Positions 1 through 10,502 of a stretch of 64,000 nt of DNA are shown here, one piece after another. This DNA is from Heterobilharzia americana. Lineage: Eukaryota > Platyhelminthes > Trematoda > Strigeidida > Schistosomatidae. Location: NCBI GenBank assembly GCA_944470555.2, contig OX104127.1:155201776-155265775 (forward strand), read 5' to 3'. Numbering within the stretch: position 1 is the first letter of the stretch; each line of letters opens with the position of its first letter. Below the pieces are notes generated by a model. The model was not told the DNA's origin and did no database searches. It saw only the letters and a list, made by a program, of their open reading frames with translations. Made by a program: the position numbers and the translations under genes.

Positions 1-960
1 GAATCTCCAGAAACTCGAAGGGTGAATTTTGCAGATTCACCAGATTGGTCAGGAGAGGTCAGGTGAATAACCACACTTGGGTCCTGTATGCGTGTCTCAC
101 AAACACAGCACACATCCATGCCCGAGTTGCTAGAGTCTTTGCCAACGAAGCCTGTTGGCCAATTTGACGGAGGGTGCGGACATTGAAGGCTCCAATATGT
201 AATTTGGAGCGTGGTTTAAGGAGACCAGGGACGCTGTTCTGTGGACTCAGATCGTTGTCGAAGGCTGCAGAGGTAGGAGAAATTGAAGATGATGCAGCAT
301 CATTAATTAAGAGACGTGAAGGAAGATTAGAAGGTAATGATGGAGGAGGAGGATAGCAGTCAGAAGAAACTTGGGTGCTGACAGAGTTGTGAGGGCGGTT
401 GACACTTCCCGGCTGCCCACACCGTGGAAGGCTATTTCTTCTTAAGGTACCTGAAAGAGATTTGTGTGACCGCAGAGCCCATCGGACATCTGCTTGAGGC
501 CTGTCACACCCAGCCTTTTGAGTATGATTATTTTGAATTTTTGTATTTTTGGGGCCGGATGAGTCGAAAGGAAACGACAAGTGAACCAACACCGCCGGCC
601 CGGCAGACCGTGGGGCGTGGTGGAGTGTGTTATTTTTGGGGCCGACCTTTTCTAACCCCCCCTTCCACTGAGAAGGCAGCATCAGCTTGGCACTGCTGGT
701 CATCCAAGGGAAACACCTTACTGCTGTCACACCCCATCCAGCTAGCAGCAGTACGACTTCGCCCTCAGACCCCCATCATAGTGTAGCAATTTACACTATA
801 ACGGTAACTGCTTTTCGTCTAACCACTACCCAACAGACCTTTCTGGTATGGTAGGACCTCGAGGGAACAAGCGTTCCACCAGCATAGCTCGTTGGGTCAT
901 TGTGATATGCAAGCCCGACCACCACGTCAAGGTAGCAGCTATCGGTCGGGGAACGGTATA
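1..960 (-). mobile_element. 5' end of an RTE-like non-LTR retrotransposon (Perere-3/SR3-like)
   Basis: On the minus strand this reads a 5' leader followed by the start of an apurinic-type endonuclease. The motif IGAFNVRTLRQIGQQASLAK (about 135-200) is the usual N-terminus of the endonuclease in schistosome RTE-like elements. The leader at about 780-960, including rc of cacgtcaaggtagcagctat, recurs in the opposite orientation at 14905-14985, so it belongs to a repeated family. The element runs off the left edge, so only its 5' part is in the window, and the reading frame breaks soon after the first endonuclease motif. Family name is from recall of schistosome elements; the exact subfamily is uncertain. 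Confidence 0.72.
59..730 (-). pseudogene. Leader ORF and endonuclease N-terminus of the RTE-like element
   Basis: An open frame of 223 codons. The first ~175 residues are Pro/Ser-rich low-complexity sequence. Residues ~177-200 give the endonuclease start (HIGAFNVRTLRQIG, conserved Asn in the FNVRT motif). After ATRAWMCAVFVRH the frame departs from the expected continuation, so a small indel has shifted it. It is retroelement coding DNA, not a host gene. Confidence 0.65.
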
Positions 961-1145
961 TGTGTGATCAGATTGTTCGAAATGTATAGCGCTAATACAT
1001 CACATATTGTTCAGATAATCTACGTCTTCTAATTACACTATCCAAATTCATAAAAGGGACGAATTGTTTCAAATTCTTGAAAAGTAGTGTATTTTTTTTA
1101 TCATCTTACTATCTAAGATAGCCGTAGCATGGTATACTAGTATTT

Positions 1146-1435
1146 ATACTGGGTGATGATTGAAGGTAAGATGAAAATTTGGACCGCTGCCGGATTCAAA
1201 CCAGTGACTACCGGGGTTACCGGCCCGGTGCTGTACCAACTGAACTACGAGGTCCGACTGCTGACTCCATTTTTATTTCACTTCAATCATCAAGGGTTTC
1301 GCCAGACTGAAATGTGGCCAATAGTCGGACCTCATAGTTCAGTTGGTAAAGCACCGGGACGGTAACCCGGTGGTCGCTGGTTCGAATCCGTCCGCGGTCC
1401 AGATTCCCATCTCACCTTAAGTCATCACTCAGTAT
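1146..1435. repeat. Foldback repeat with two head-to-head tRNA-like arms
   Basis: The segment 1146-1258 is the reverse complement of 1322-1435 with moderate divergence, around a loop of about 60 bases. Each arm contains a complete tRNA-like module (1180-1255 on minus, 1327-1401 on plus) with an A box (AGTTCAGTTGGTA) and a B box (GGTTCGAATCC on plus, GGTTTGAATCC on minus). The outer ends extend the pairing past the tRNA-like part (atactgggtgatga against tcatcactcagtat). This is a SINE-type inverted dimer or foldback element. Confidence 0.75.
1327..1401 (+). repeat. tRNA-like SINE head, anticodon loop with GGT
   Basis: A cloverleaf can be drawn. Acceptor GGACCTC pairs with GCGGTCC (one mismatch), a weak D stem follows, and the anticodon stem CCGGG/CCCGG encloses the loop ACGGTAA, which would place GGT (Thr) in the anticodon. 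The T arm has TTCGAAT. Position 33 is C rather than the near-invariant U, the T stem is imperfect and one extra base precedes the acceptor strand. The inverted partner at 1180-1255 has an equally good cloverleaf. These defects and the repeat context favour a tRNA-derived SINE over a working tRNA gene. Confidence 0.55.
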
Positions 1436-2170
1436 AGTTTTTTCTATAGTTTATTTAATCCTTAATCAAAATCATCTTGTAAGCTCGTTGATAAAGACTG
1501 GTTAAACGCATAATAGTGTTTGGTTTTTTCAAGATGCAAAGACTTCAGGAGAAAAGCTGTACAGCCTAATGCTTTCATTAGATTTTTCATGTTATGTTGA
1601 GTCTCAATTTTAGGAAAATGTTATTCACCACCATAGCTTAACCTAGACACATCAGTCGTTAGTTCCTTGATCATTTAAGTACCATAGTAATAAGATATTT
1701 CAGGTCAGCTACCACTTTTATAAAGCAATCTTGGCATCGTCATTAATACTGTAAAGCTTGAAGTTTCAGAACTTATCGATTCTAATTAAAAACTATGAGG
1801 AAACATGCTAAGAAAAATCGTTTTTCGTCTCATTATTTCCATACACTAATTTTTTTTTTACAATTCTTGTGAATTCAAAACAATTATAAAATTGAGTTCC
1901 TCTGATATGTATTTTTGAAAAAAGGACTCCTTTATTCCTTGTAACTGGCACGTATGAATGTTGTTTCACGGATGTGATTATGATTTGGCACATGAATTAC
2001 TCTTGTCATAACTTGCTATGATATTTTATAGATCTTTTTTATTGAACCGATAGTAACTTGGCCTTCTTATCGTTGGTATCAAGTAAGGTGTCGGAAGGGT
2101 TGGGGGTAGGTGTTCTTATACATCACGTATCGATGAGTCTTTAAACAGAAAGCACTCTAAGTTTAGTGAA
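1436..2170. other. AT-rich intergenic DNA, nothing recognised
   Basis: Short spurious frames only; no domain, repeat or splice pattern was recognised. Confidence 0.5.
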
Positions 2171-2189
2171 TCTGTCTGTCTCTCTCTTT

Positions 2190-2284
<95 letters not shown>
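2171..2284. repeat. Compound (CT)n(TA)n microsatellite
   Basis: A pyrimidine tract of CT repeats (2171-2227) passes directly into an uninterrupted TA run (2228-2284). Confidence 0.97.
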
Positions 2285-2286
<2 letters not shown>

Positions 2287-2689
2287 CATCAAATTGTTAT
2301 AATGGACGCAGTGATCATACTATGCCTTAGACACTTATAGTATCCGGCTTCGATGGCGAAAAGTTACCCTACTGAAAATGTCAACGTTTAGAAATCGTAG
2401 ATTTGCTTTATGGTTTTGTTATCTCGATAGATAAATCTTTGCTAAGATCATTGACATAACTGAAAGCGTCATGAAAGTTCAAAGTTAAAAGATAGGGATT
2501 TTATGGTTGCTTGTTGGTGACACTGAACTCTGTCAATCGAGATGTCGTACATTGGTGTCTCTTAATGAAGGTTGCCGGGTAAGTAAACCACTCCACTGAA
2601 GACTGGTTTCGAATATCTTCCATCTTTTTAGGGCTTATGATAAGATATTATGTTAGTTGTATACATCTACCATACCCGCTCTCCCCATC

Positions 2690-3620
2690 CTCTTTTTATT
2701 TCGTAATAGATGTTATTATGCAGGTTTTCTCCCGGTGGTTTGACTTTAGAAAGATTGACGTGTTATACGAGACTGCTCAGTATGTGTAGAATATGCAAAT
2801 GACGGTCATGTTAGATGAAGGTGATGAAAAGTATAGAGTTTTATGAACATCATTAATAATGATTTGAAATTTTTTTGTGGTGCGCTTCTCACAACCTGAA
2901 TGGCAATTTTCGCTGCAAGACTCATCTGCGTTGGTGCGGCGTCTAACAAAAGAGAGTGAATTGCTTGAGTACATTGCCCACTTGACTTACTTGAGAAATC
3001 AGGACATCCCTGATGTGTTAGTGACTGACGAAATCTCTGTGTGGACAAAAACGGCTTACTGGACCTCCGCCATACAACGCAGTTTATGATACCTGGGTGA
3101 TATCCGAATGCATATTAAGGGTTGTGTGTACTGCGCTGCAGTTCGCTTTGTCCCACCATATGGCTGTGAAAATTGACCATTAAATGTAGAGGATATGACG
3201 AAGCTTTAGATGTTCGACCATCGTTGCTTTCACCGCATAGGCCGTGCGTCATGGTGTCACCATTCCGGTGATGTGAAAGTAAACCGTATGTTTTCAGACA
3301 AAAAGTTATTTGATTAGATCGTAAACTTTTAAGGACATGTGATCGGGGTATTTGTTACATATACCTACTTCCTGGTCAACGTGGTCACGTAATGGTACTT
3401 AAGGTAGATTCAGGTTACAAAAAGGTTAAAGTTGCTTGACTAAAATGTGGGGTCAGTCTATGAGTTTTATAACTATCGGTCTGTGCTAGTAGAAGAATAC
3501 AAACTTCCCGGTTGGGATTTATGTGACAACAGAAACTAGTAGTTAGAGACTGTGATGTTACTGAGGATCTATATCAGTGGCGCCAAGGCATCCAGATATG
3601 ATCTCCTTCTTAATCATCAC
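2690..3620 (+). mobile_element. Decayed RT C-terminal region of an RTE-like element (Perere-3/SR3-like)
   Basis: With frameshifts and stops allowed, the plus strand reads the region after the RT domain of schistosome RTE-like elements. A block near 3095-3170 gives GDIRMHIKGCVYCAAVRFV then YGCENW, and 3205-3240 gives MFDHRCFHRIGRASW. These match the family pattern YxxETWPLxxEDxxxLxxFDHRCLRxIA. The open frame 2877-3089 lies inside this relic and is not a host gene. Both ends are vague. The first and last parts are heavily mutated, which makes it older than the SR2 copies elsewhere in the window. Confidence 0.65.
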
Positions 3621-3834
3621 ATCGCAATCAGTTGTGTTTTTTTATCTCTTATTTCCTTCCTATTACTTTCCATTATCTTGAATTACGTTTTCCTTGCTTA
3701 TTTCTCCATCATTCACCCTGCTTCTTTGTATCTTGATATACTGATTTGAGTTGTAGTTATTTAAACCGCTATGGAGCGATACCAGATGCTATATCGTTAT
3801 GGATATTAGTTGGATGGAAAAAAAAAGAATGAAC

Positions 3835-4010
3835 GAAATACACTCAGCAACCACGTGTACGTTCATAGATTAGACAAAGAGTCATACATAATGTATAGGG
3901 GTTACTGATACTGCCTGGCTACTCCAACCTCGTTAGGTGGAGAGGGTTCTAATCCATCAACCATTACTCAGAAGTCAAGTGCCTAGACCAGGGAGTCACA
4001 ATTCTACAAC
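3835..4010 (+). repeat. Copy 1 of an unclassified dispersed repeat
   Basis: Contains cactcagcaac, then gatactgcctggctactc and cctcgttaggtggag. Related copies lie at 30805-30990 (+), 33545-33670 (+), 10920-11060 (-) and 19230-19380 (-). The shared core in better copies reads atgagccacacc, ttgtgtgaggg, gatactacctggct, cctcagtagg. No coding capacity or ribozyme was seen; it may be SINE-like. Confidence 0.5.
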
Positions 4011-5306
4011 TGACTTCAATTAAGTAACAGTATTTTGCAATTTATAATCAAGTACATACACAATACATACTGTGTCATAAATGACAAAGTTGTGTTAATA
4101 ACTTGAAGACAGTTGGCACTTGAGATTTTGTTGGAGATAATCACCACTAATGCGGGCAACTTGTATTACCTTTTATCTTCGTAGGGTTTGATCAGCTATT
4201 TGGAGATTCTCTTATTAACTTGAACTAGGTGCATAAAAATCACAATGGATTGAAATACTAACACAATCTGTAGTCCCCCAAGTACAAGAGAGTGGTCTGA
4301 GTATATTTATTATGCGTTCCGTCCATGTAAGGTAATGCTGTAAATGATGTATTATAATACATAGTGTAATGGTATTTAAAGAGGCAATGGAAACTCATTC
4401 ACGACATTGTGTACTTTTGAAGTTGCCTAATTTACACTGCGTGAATTTTTGATATAAGCATTGAAGTTTTCTTTTGTATTCATCAACCTTTATTCGTTCA
4501 ACTAATGACTTTTCCTTTAACCGATGGACCAGTATACTGCATAGCGATCTTTTTTATGCTAGTCTACAGTTGTAAGACATTTTAATGGAATTTGGAAATA
4601 TTCGAGGACTATGCTTATTCGCCTGCAGGCTTCTTCAAAACATTCCCCACAATTAGCAGAATCGGCGGCTCTTAAACACCAAGACTAGACTCATATTCTG
4701 ACAGAGAGCACTAGTTAGCTATTAGTTGTGAACCTACGCAAATGAATTCAAGTAGGGCTTCTTTGTCAAAAGATAGGTAATACTTAGCAGAAAATATGTT
4801 TCTCAGGTACTCGATGATTTTTCCTATCTACATTTGCGCTTTTCTGTTGTGTCTCAGTCTTAGTCTTTTCTTTTCACTGAGGTCATTAAAAACCCACACA
4901 AATTACCGTATAAAATATAATGGAAGTGTTTATTGTGAAGTTGTTTCTGGAGGTTACTTTCCAGATGAATGATAGATTTGTATCATGGCTAGGTTATTTA
5001 TAAGTCAATATATAGATAACCTACTAATGACTTCCTAAAAGTTTTCCGAAGGTTTATACAATTGACATTACCATAAAGAAGTCTTGTTCTTATTTCTATA
5101 AAACTATAATGAGTACTTTTTTGATCATATTGATGAATACCTGAAATATAGTGCGAAATTCTTCTACTTACTCTTATTCAGCTTGTGTTGCAAACAGCTT
5201 TCATGTTTGGCGGTCATTATTTGTCGAAGCCATATTAGAAATGATGTGAAGTCTGAAAAGGTCCTCAAGTAGCTGGCTATCATAACTGATTAATTCTAAG
5301 CATTTA
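4011..5306. other. AT-rich DNA, nothing recognised
   Basis: No open frame with coding character and no repeat matched within the window. Confidence 0.45.
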
Positions 5307-5438
5307 AATTTTGAGGGAGTTGTGGAGATTTGGAATTATTTCAAGTTGTTATTCATCGCACTGCTGAGGAATCCCATACTAGGACGAAACAGCTGTCCAG
5401 TGCTCCCAGGTTTCCTTTGTTCCTCCAACTGATGTCAG
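5307..5438 (+). mobile_element. Short hammerhead SINE lacking its tRNA head, with 12-bp target-site duplication
   Basis: The element begins with gagggagttgtggagatttgg, passes through tcaagttgttattcatcg and then directly into a hammerhead motif and the 3' end ccaactgatgtcag. It is flanked by an exact 12-bp direct repeat tctaagcattta (5295-5306 and 5439-5450). Compared with the relative at 23929-24164 it lacks the tRNA-like segment with A and B boxes: the sequence jumps from attcatcg to cactgctgagg. The ribozyme is in the same orientation as the 5' arm here. Confidence 0.75.
5358..5404 (+). ncRNA. Hammerhead ribozyme motif (CTGAGGA lineage)
   Basis: Core CTGAGGA (5364-5370) fits the CUGANGA consensus. 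Stem II is tcccatactagga, GAAA sits at 5386-5389, stem III is the palindrome agct, and the cleavage triplet GTC is at 5395-5397. Stem I is cactg against cagtg. One base at the foot of stem II is mismatched (A opposite C), so activity may be reduced compared with the copy at 24018-24062. Confidence 0.72.
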
Positions 5439-5766
5439 TCTAAGCATTTAGTGATTGAAACTGATCCTACTGTTTATTTTTCTTCCAATTTATTAACATA
5501 GTGTATTGGGTAATCTGTAATGTGTTTACTTCAAATAGAAATATGCATCGGCAGTACAAAATACTACATAATCTTGCCCAAAAGTTGGCTGATAGTTTTC
5601 GGGAAACTATTGGCCATCAGCGTAACTTGCAAATCATATGACTACTCTGATAGTACAACAACCCGAATTAAGCAATGAGTTCACCTACAATACAGAAACA
5701 CAACGTATCGTGATTTCAAATGGAGAAAAGTTACTGGGTATGAATTGTTTGCATGTTTTTTCATGC

Positions 5767-5769
<3 letters not shown>

Positions 5770-5811
<42 letters not shown>
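5770..5811. repeat. (TA)n tail of SR2 copy A
   Basis: An uninterrupted TA run abuts the 3' end of the minus-strand SR2 fragment. The SR2 copy at 26735-29762 ends in the same kind of run, as expected of RTE-clade elements with microsatellite 3' ends. Confidence 0.85.
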
Positions 5812-5814
<3 letters not shown>

Positions 5815-7005
5815 TTATTTGTCCCTTGGGTTCCTAGTGGAACATAGGGCTTTAGTAGCATGTCGCCACTTCACTCTCTTCGCTGTGGTCTTCTTAACCT
5901 GGCTCCATGACTGCTCATAACCTTTCATTTCTTCCTCACACGATCTCCTCCATGTCACCCTCGAACGCCCAACTCGTCGTTTACCATTTGGGTTCTACTC
6001 AAAGGCTTGGCGCGTGATGTCACAAAACCGTCTTCTCAGTGTATGCCCAATCCAATCTAATCCATCTCCACTTTATTTTTCTGCATATTTGTTAGGCGAT
6101 GGGTTCTTGGTTGGTTTGTTACCAGAGCAGAGTTCCTGTTTATTCTTTCTGGCCATCTGATCTGATCTTGAGTATGAATTAAGCGTAGGCGGCAGTTGAT
6201 GACGTATATCTGCAGTTTGTTGGAAATGCTCTCCTTAACGAGCCAAGTCTGTGAACCATATGGAAGCACTGACAAGATTGGCATTAGTGTTGAAAATCCG
6301 GATCTTCTTCTGTGTGATGAGTGCACTAGATCTCCACACTGATTTCAGATTAATGCAAGAAGGCCTGTCTTCATGTTTGTCTTTCCCATCCTAGATTTGA
6401 CGTCCTCATCATCTATGCCTGTGCCCCTTGTAGTTGAAACGACGGTGCCTTGGTACGTGGAAGAGACTACTTCATTTAGATTTCTTCCTTTGATGGTCAT
6501 TGGTGCTTGCTGTTGTTGTTGTAGGTTGAGTATATTCATCACCTCTGTCTTATCTACGTTCACGTAACGGAAGTCCCGTCCTCGCTACCCTATCTCTTCT
6601 GTTAACTTGTTGGTTTTCGCCTGTAGATCTTCGAGTTTGTGCTACAAGACATTAGACATGAATCGTGATGGGCGAAATCCAAATTGTGTAGGGTGTTTCC
6701 ATCGATCAAACAGCGTATGTCGATCTTTCCGCTCCTCACAGTTTGTTGCATGATCCAGTCCAGTCCATTTCAGTCGACCACAATGAGGAAGATGATCGGT
6801 GATAGAAGGCGGAACCTTGTCTTACTCCTGTCTCCATGTGAAAGGCATCACTGAGCATTCCATTGTGAATCACTTGGCTTGTAGTATCATATTTCATATA
6901 GCTGCTGTTGGATGAGGTTGATAAAGGTTTGTGGCACAAAAACTGTAGTGTTGGAGCAGTTGCCTCCCAAATGACTTCTTGTTCGACGGTATCGAAGTTC
7001 TTTTC
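5812..7005 (-). mobile_element. SR2-like RTE retrotransposon, 3' fragment (copy A)
   Basis: Reading on minus, the fragment starts inside the reverse transcriptase near the motif-A region (about 7000), passes the METGVRQGS region and the motif-C region reading LDFAHHDS (about 6665-6690), and runs to the 3' end at 5812, where it meets (TA)n. Motif C should be FADD but is FAHH. The preceding QG motif is followed by a 2-nt frameshift shared with copies B and C. The fragment is 5'-truncated, as is common after incomplete target-primed reverse transcription. Confidence 0.85.
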
Positions 7006-7929
7006 TGTCGTGTTATACAGCTTTTAGCCGTAACACTTAATTCAGTGTCTTCACCAAGAAAGTGATCAGATGCTGATACTACAACTCACTCGGGTAAACG
7101 TAAAAGAAACATTGTCCTTGAGGTCATATAACTGGAGAATCTTTTCGAAGTATTTCACTGGGATAGATGTGGCTGTTATGATCCTACGCTATATATAGTG
7201 ATGCAACGCTCCGAGACGAATACGATTAACGATAGAACAATGACTTCTCAACTCGATATTCAGCTGACACCAGAAAGGACGATGAGAACGAAAATTTATT
7301 CGCTCCAACAGAGTTCTAATAAGTGAAAACTCAGTCGTTTATATGTCCCTAAATGGCCTTGGCCAGTGAAAACAATATAGGATATTCAAAGTGCGAAATG
7401 GACCAATCAGCGTTTAGCATTCTTAACTGCGGTAAGAATAAGAAACCTAACATTCCGCAAAAGGGGCGCGAAAACAAAGCTTAAACTTTACAATGATTAT
7501 ATGGAAATATTATAAGTTACTGATCTTAGGGATTGGCCAGCCGTAGCTGTGGCTCTCCATAATACCTGTGTTTTATATCGGCTTACAGCACAGTGCATTT
7601 AGTGAGAGCAGATTTGAAATACATTCTTGAAAAATGTACTAGTTTATTTTTAAAGTCATCACGTTGTATGCAACTAATAATGGATAAAGCTTGCAAACAT
7701 TACATCATCTTCATACTTAAATGATAAATTCAATGTTCATCTTCAATTTCACTATTTGCCTACCTACTGAGTGTAAAATCAAGCAGTTTTATATGAAAAA
7801 ATTTCATTTATATTGTTTGTTTATTACTGAGTAATCGGAAAGGCAGTTAAGTAGCCATTTTATGTTAGCTTACAGTTGTGTTATCTGGTTAATTTTCCAT
7901 GCAATCGAAAGTTTACTATCCTAAGAGCC
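7006..7929. other. Non-coding DNA with a possible solo LTR (7174-7452)
   Basis: No gene recognised. 7174-7452 begins TGTTATG and ends CCTAACA, which are imperfect inverted termini, and contains ctatatatag and ccaat motifs. No clear target duplication or partner LTR was found, so the call is tentative. Confidence 0.3.
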
Positions 7930-8870
7930 AAACTGTTGAAATCACGAGTATAAAGAATTTAGTAAAAAGATGAAATTACCGATTTGGTTTACTATCCTTA
8001 TGCTTTCTGGCATTTCTGTATATCGAGCATTATCACTAGTTTTCCTCTTAAACCATCCAGTTTACAAGACATATTGTCATTCCGTAGATTATTCAGAGCT
8101 GGATTTTCAAGTTTTGTTAAGTTTTATTGTCTCTTCTTTTGCCTTTTCAGTGTTAAGGCACACTGTGCTCTTACCTGTTCAGCAGTTGCTGCATCCACCG
8201 AGCTTAACGCTACTTCTATGCTCGGTATGACATCTGGTTTTAAATAACCTGTTGTCACATTGAAGTTTAGTCCTTTTTCGAGTACTTTCGTCTCAGCTAA
8301 GCTTAGGGTTGTCGAGGAGAGATTGACTACCCACTTTGTTCTATAGATGTTTGATGATGTTTCATTTGTAGTTTGATCATCTTCCGACAGATATTTTTTC
8401 TTGTATTAATTTGCTGAACCTTTTTTGATTTAATTGTTTTTAGATTTCTTGAGTGCAGCTGATCTTGCTTTGTCTGATCTTGGTATAAGAAGTTCATAGT
8501 CTCTACTGTTTACTATCTTCATACGTTCACATTTCAGTTGTTCAACTTTATTCCGGATCGTACTTAACTTCCTGATAATCCTCTGAATTTCTTCCTTGAG
8601 ATAAAGTTTGCTGGCATGTTCTATTACTCTTTTGATTTTGTCAGTGGATATTAGAATACGTAGACGAAGAATATTTAGGGATAATTTGATTTTTTATACA
8701 ACGAACATTAAAAATACGATAATTTGTGAAACGTGCTTCACTTTGTGAAAGTCGTATGAGTTTATTGACTAGCCTTCGAACAGGAAGATCATATGTTTTA
8801 TTATTATAGGTGTGAAACTTGGGCACTGTGGTAGAATTTAATTCCATATTAGATTTGTTTATTTGTTTAT
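7930..8870 (-). mobile_element. Penelope-like element, N-terminal fragment (PLE copy 1)
   Basis: On minus, a frameshifted reading gives a basic coiled N-terminus (KIKRVIEHASKLYLKEEIQR near 8640), then WVVNLSSTTLSLAETKVLEKG and LNFNVTTGYLKPDVIPSIEV (8340-8190), then NLTKLENPALNNLRNDN (about 8090). These match the conserved N-terminal pattern of Penelope-like reverse transcriptases (NLS-x-LT-x-E-x-VLxKGLNF and the later LRxDxxIVILPADKG region, here decayed). It is a 5' part only; the matching C-terminal region of this copy is absent. Confidence 0.7.
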
Positions 8871-9602
8871 AATAACCAGCACACAGTGTGATACAGTATT
8901 ATTTACTTGATGACGTTTTGAGCATAAATTATCATTGCTCATAATCATATCAATGTGTAATCATACAACTTTTGACATTTGACTTTTATAGTTACCACAG
9001 TACTCAAGTTTTACACCTATGTTAAGTTGAACTATATTTTGCTTCGACTTAATACCACTATTGACTATAAAAGAGAATAAAAATCGGATAACTTTAACTC
9101 AACAAGAGATTATTGATAGAACTGAAAATTTTCAATTACTGTTAATCACTAAGTAGGATTTCATCATCTGTCTGGATGTAGTGGAATTACATTGCAACAC
9201 TAACACATTGTATGAATAAAAGCAAGAATAAAAGAAGGCAGTTTGTCAAAGGTGTTTATTCCTATCCAAAAGAGGGAAGCATATATAAATAAGTATGCTA
9301 CATTAATGTAAGTATTAATCGACCCTATGAACCTTCTCCATGCAGTAACTAGTAGCAATGCAAACAGTTCCGAACAGCGCTCATACATTTATCTTATAAT
9401 AATTCTTTCAGAAAAAGTTTTAATTGTAGGTGTACAACTGATACATTTGGAATTGTAATGCTCTCACACTAAAAATATCTGTTTAAAACGTTCATAATGT
9501 TAATCTGGCTCTTTAGTTCTAAAATCTTTCCTGTTTTAACAAAGGCCAGTATGTAGTCCGTAATTTGATTTTTTTTTTCTCTCTCTCTGTGTGTGTTTCT
9601 AG
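8871..9602. other. Arfaptin intron DNA upstream of the penultimate exon
   Basis: AT-rich; nothing recognised apart from the polypyrimidine tract (tttttttttctctctctctg) and AG acceptor at 9601-9602. Confidence 0.5.
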
Positions 9603-9919
9603 CATCATTAGATCATTTTGTTAATTCCCTGGGTACGCTTATTGGTCATGCATTTACGGATACATGGGATACTGTAGCCAGTATGTATTCAGCTCGAATT
9701 GAATATGATGCTTATCGTAATGAAGCGAATCAGCTAAAAAATAAAAAACCTGTTAATGATAACAATAATACTGGTATTACTGTGCAGAAAACTCAATATA
9801 TAACGGATCAAATTCATGATGACCGTCATATTCAGTCACGATTAGAAGCAGCATGTGGACGGTATGCTGAACTTAAGAAAGTTGTGTGTTGTAAACTGGA
9901 ATTCTTGCAAGATAATAGG
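9603..9919 (+). CDS. Arfaptin, penultimate coding exon (BAR domain)
   Basis: Arfaptins are BAR-domain dimers that bind Arf/Arl and Rac GTPases at Golgi and vesicle membranes. The exon starts after a long polypyrimidine tract and AG (9601-9602) in phase 1 and ends DNR before the donor GTAAGT at 9920. It reads FVNSLGTLIGHAFTDTW then SARIEYDAYRNEANQL. This aligns with the arfaptin AH/BAR helix FVSSINTLVTKTMEDTL...AARLEYDAYR, and ends KLEFLQDNR (arfaptin KLKFLEENK). A hydrophilic insert rich in Asn, Lys and Asp (KNKKPVNDNNN...) sits between two helices. The apparent ATG at 9593 lies in the intron and is not the start. Upstream exons are not visible. Confidence 0.85.
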
Positions 9920-10084
9920 GTAAGTACATTCTGTAGCAATTTTCATTGATCATATCCTACATATTGATATAATTAAAATCCTCCGTTTTTTTATTGGATT
10001 AAATTGTTCGACTTCTATCGGCATATGGGCTCCTATGAGAATGCCTGAATGTTAATTATGGTAATTTGGTTGGTTGTGGTTAGC

Positions 10085-10135
10085 AGAGGAATCCAGGACG
10101 CGCGTTTCGTCCTACTTTGGACTCGTCAGCTGGAT
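10085..10135 (-). ncRNA. Hammerhead ribozyme, intact core (SM-alpha lineage)
   Basis: Minus strand: core CTGACGA (10123-10129), stem II GTCC/GGAC with loop, GAAA (10105-10108), stem III GCGC and cleavage triplet GTC (10097-10099). Stem I is ATCCAG against CTGGAT. Every conserved position of the published schistosome hammerhead is kept. Stem III is only a short palindrome, as known for SM-alpha ribozymes. Confidence 0.85.
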
Positions 10136-10446
10136 GTACCTGCATCCCAGCGCTAAGTGATATTGTTCCCACTGAAACTCGAATCTCGTCCCCATCGCTT
10201 CTAACGCCATAGCATTATCCACTATGTCACAGAGACAATATCGAGGCATCCACATAAGAGCCCATATGCCAATAGATGTTGGACAATTCGATCCAATAAA
10301 TCAACGGAGAATTACAGGTATATCAATAAATAGTAATAACTTCTACCTGTTGTACAAGAAGTGGGTATCATGCCTCATTGGTTTAGTGGGTAACTCCTTG
10401 GCGTTTGAAGCGATGGGTACGAGGTTCGAGTCTCAGTGGGTTGCAG

Positions 10447-10502
10447 TTGCACCCAGCTGACGAGCCCCAAAATAGGACGAAACGCGCATCCTGGATTCCT
10501 CT
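10447..10502 (+). ncRNA. Hammerhead ribozyme motif, slightly degraded (SM-alpha lineage)
   Basis: Core CTGACGA (10457-10463) and GAAA (10479-10482) are intact. Stem II has a C-A mismatch (gccc against ggac), and the cleavage triplet is ATC (10488-10490) instead of GTC, which still fits the NUH rule. Its upstream tRNA-like head has an A-box-like tggtttagtgg (10378-10389) and a B box ggttcgagtc (10423-10432). Confidence 0.75.

Noticed and set aside
1327..1401. Functional tRNA-Thr gene
   Set aside because: C at position 33, imperfect T stem, an extra base before the acceptor strand and an inverted second copy favour a SINE head.
2877..3089. Open frame looking like a host exon
   Set aside because: It lies inside a run of RT C-terminal motifs of an RTE-like element (GDIRMHIKGCVYCAAVR, FDHRCFHRIG follow at once).
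5307..5438. DNA transposon (MITE) interpretation of the small hammerhead element
   Set aside because: Exact 12-bp variable TSDs, a Pol III-type head in the sister copy and a ribozyme fit a retroposed SINE better than a cut-and-paste element.
7970..8247. Upstream arfaptin exon on plus with apparent acceptor near 8154
   Set aside because: No similarity to arfaptin; the minus strand reads Penelope-like motifs (VLEKGLNFNV) through the same bases.
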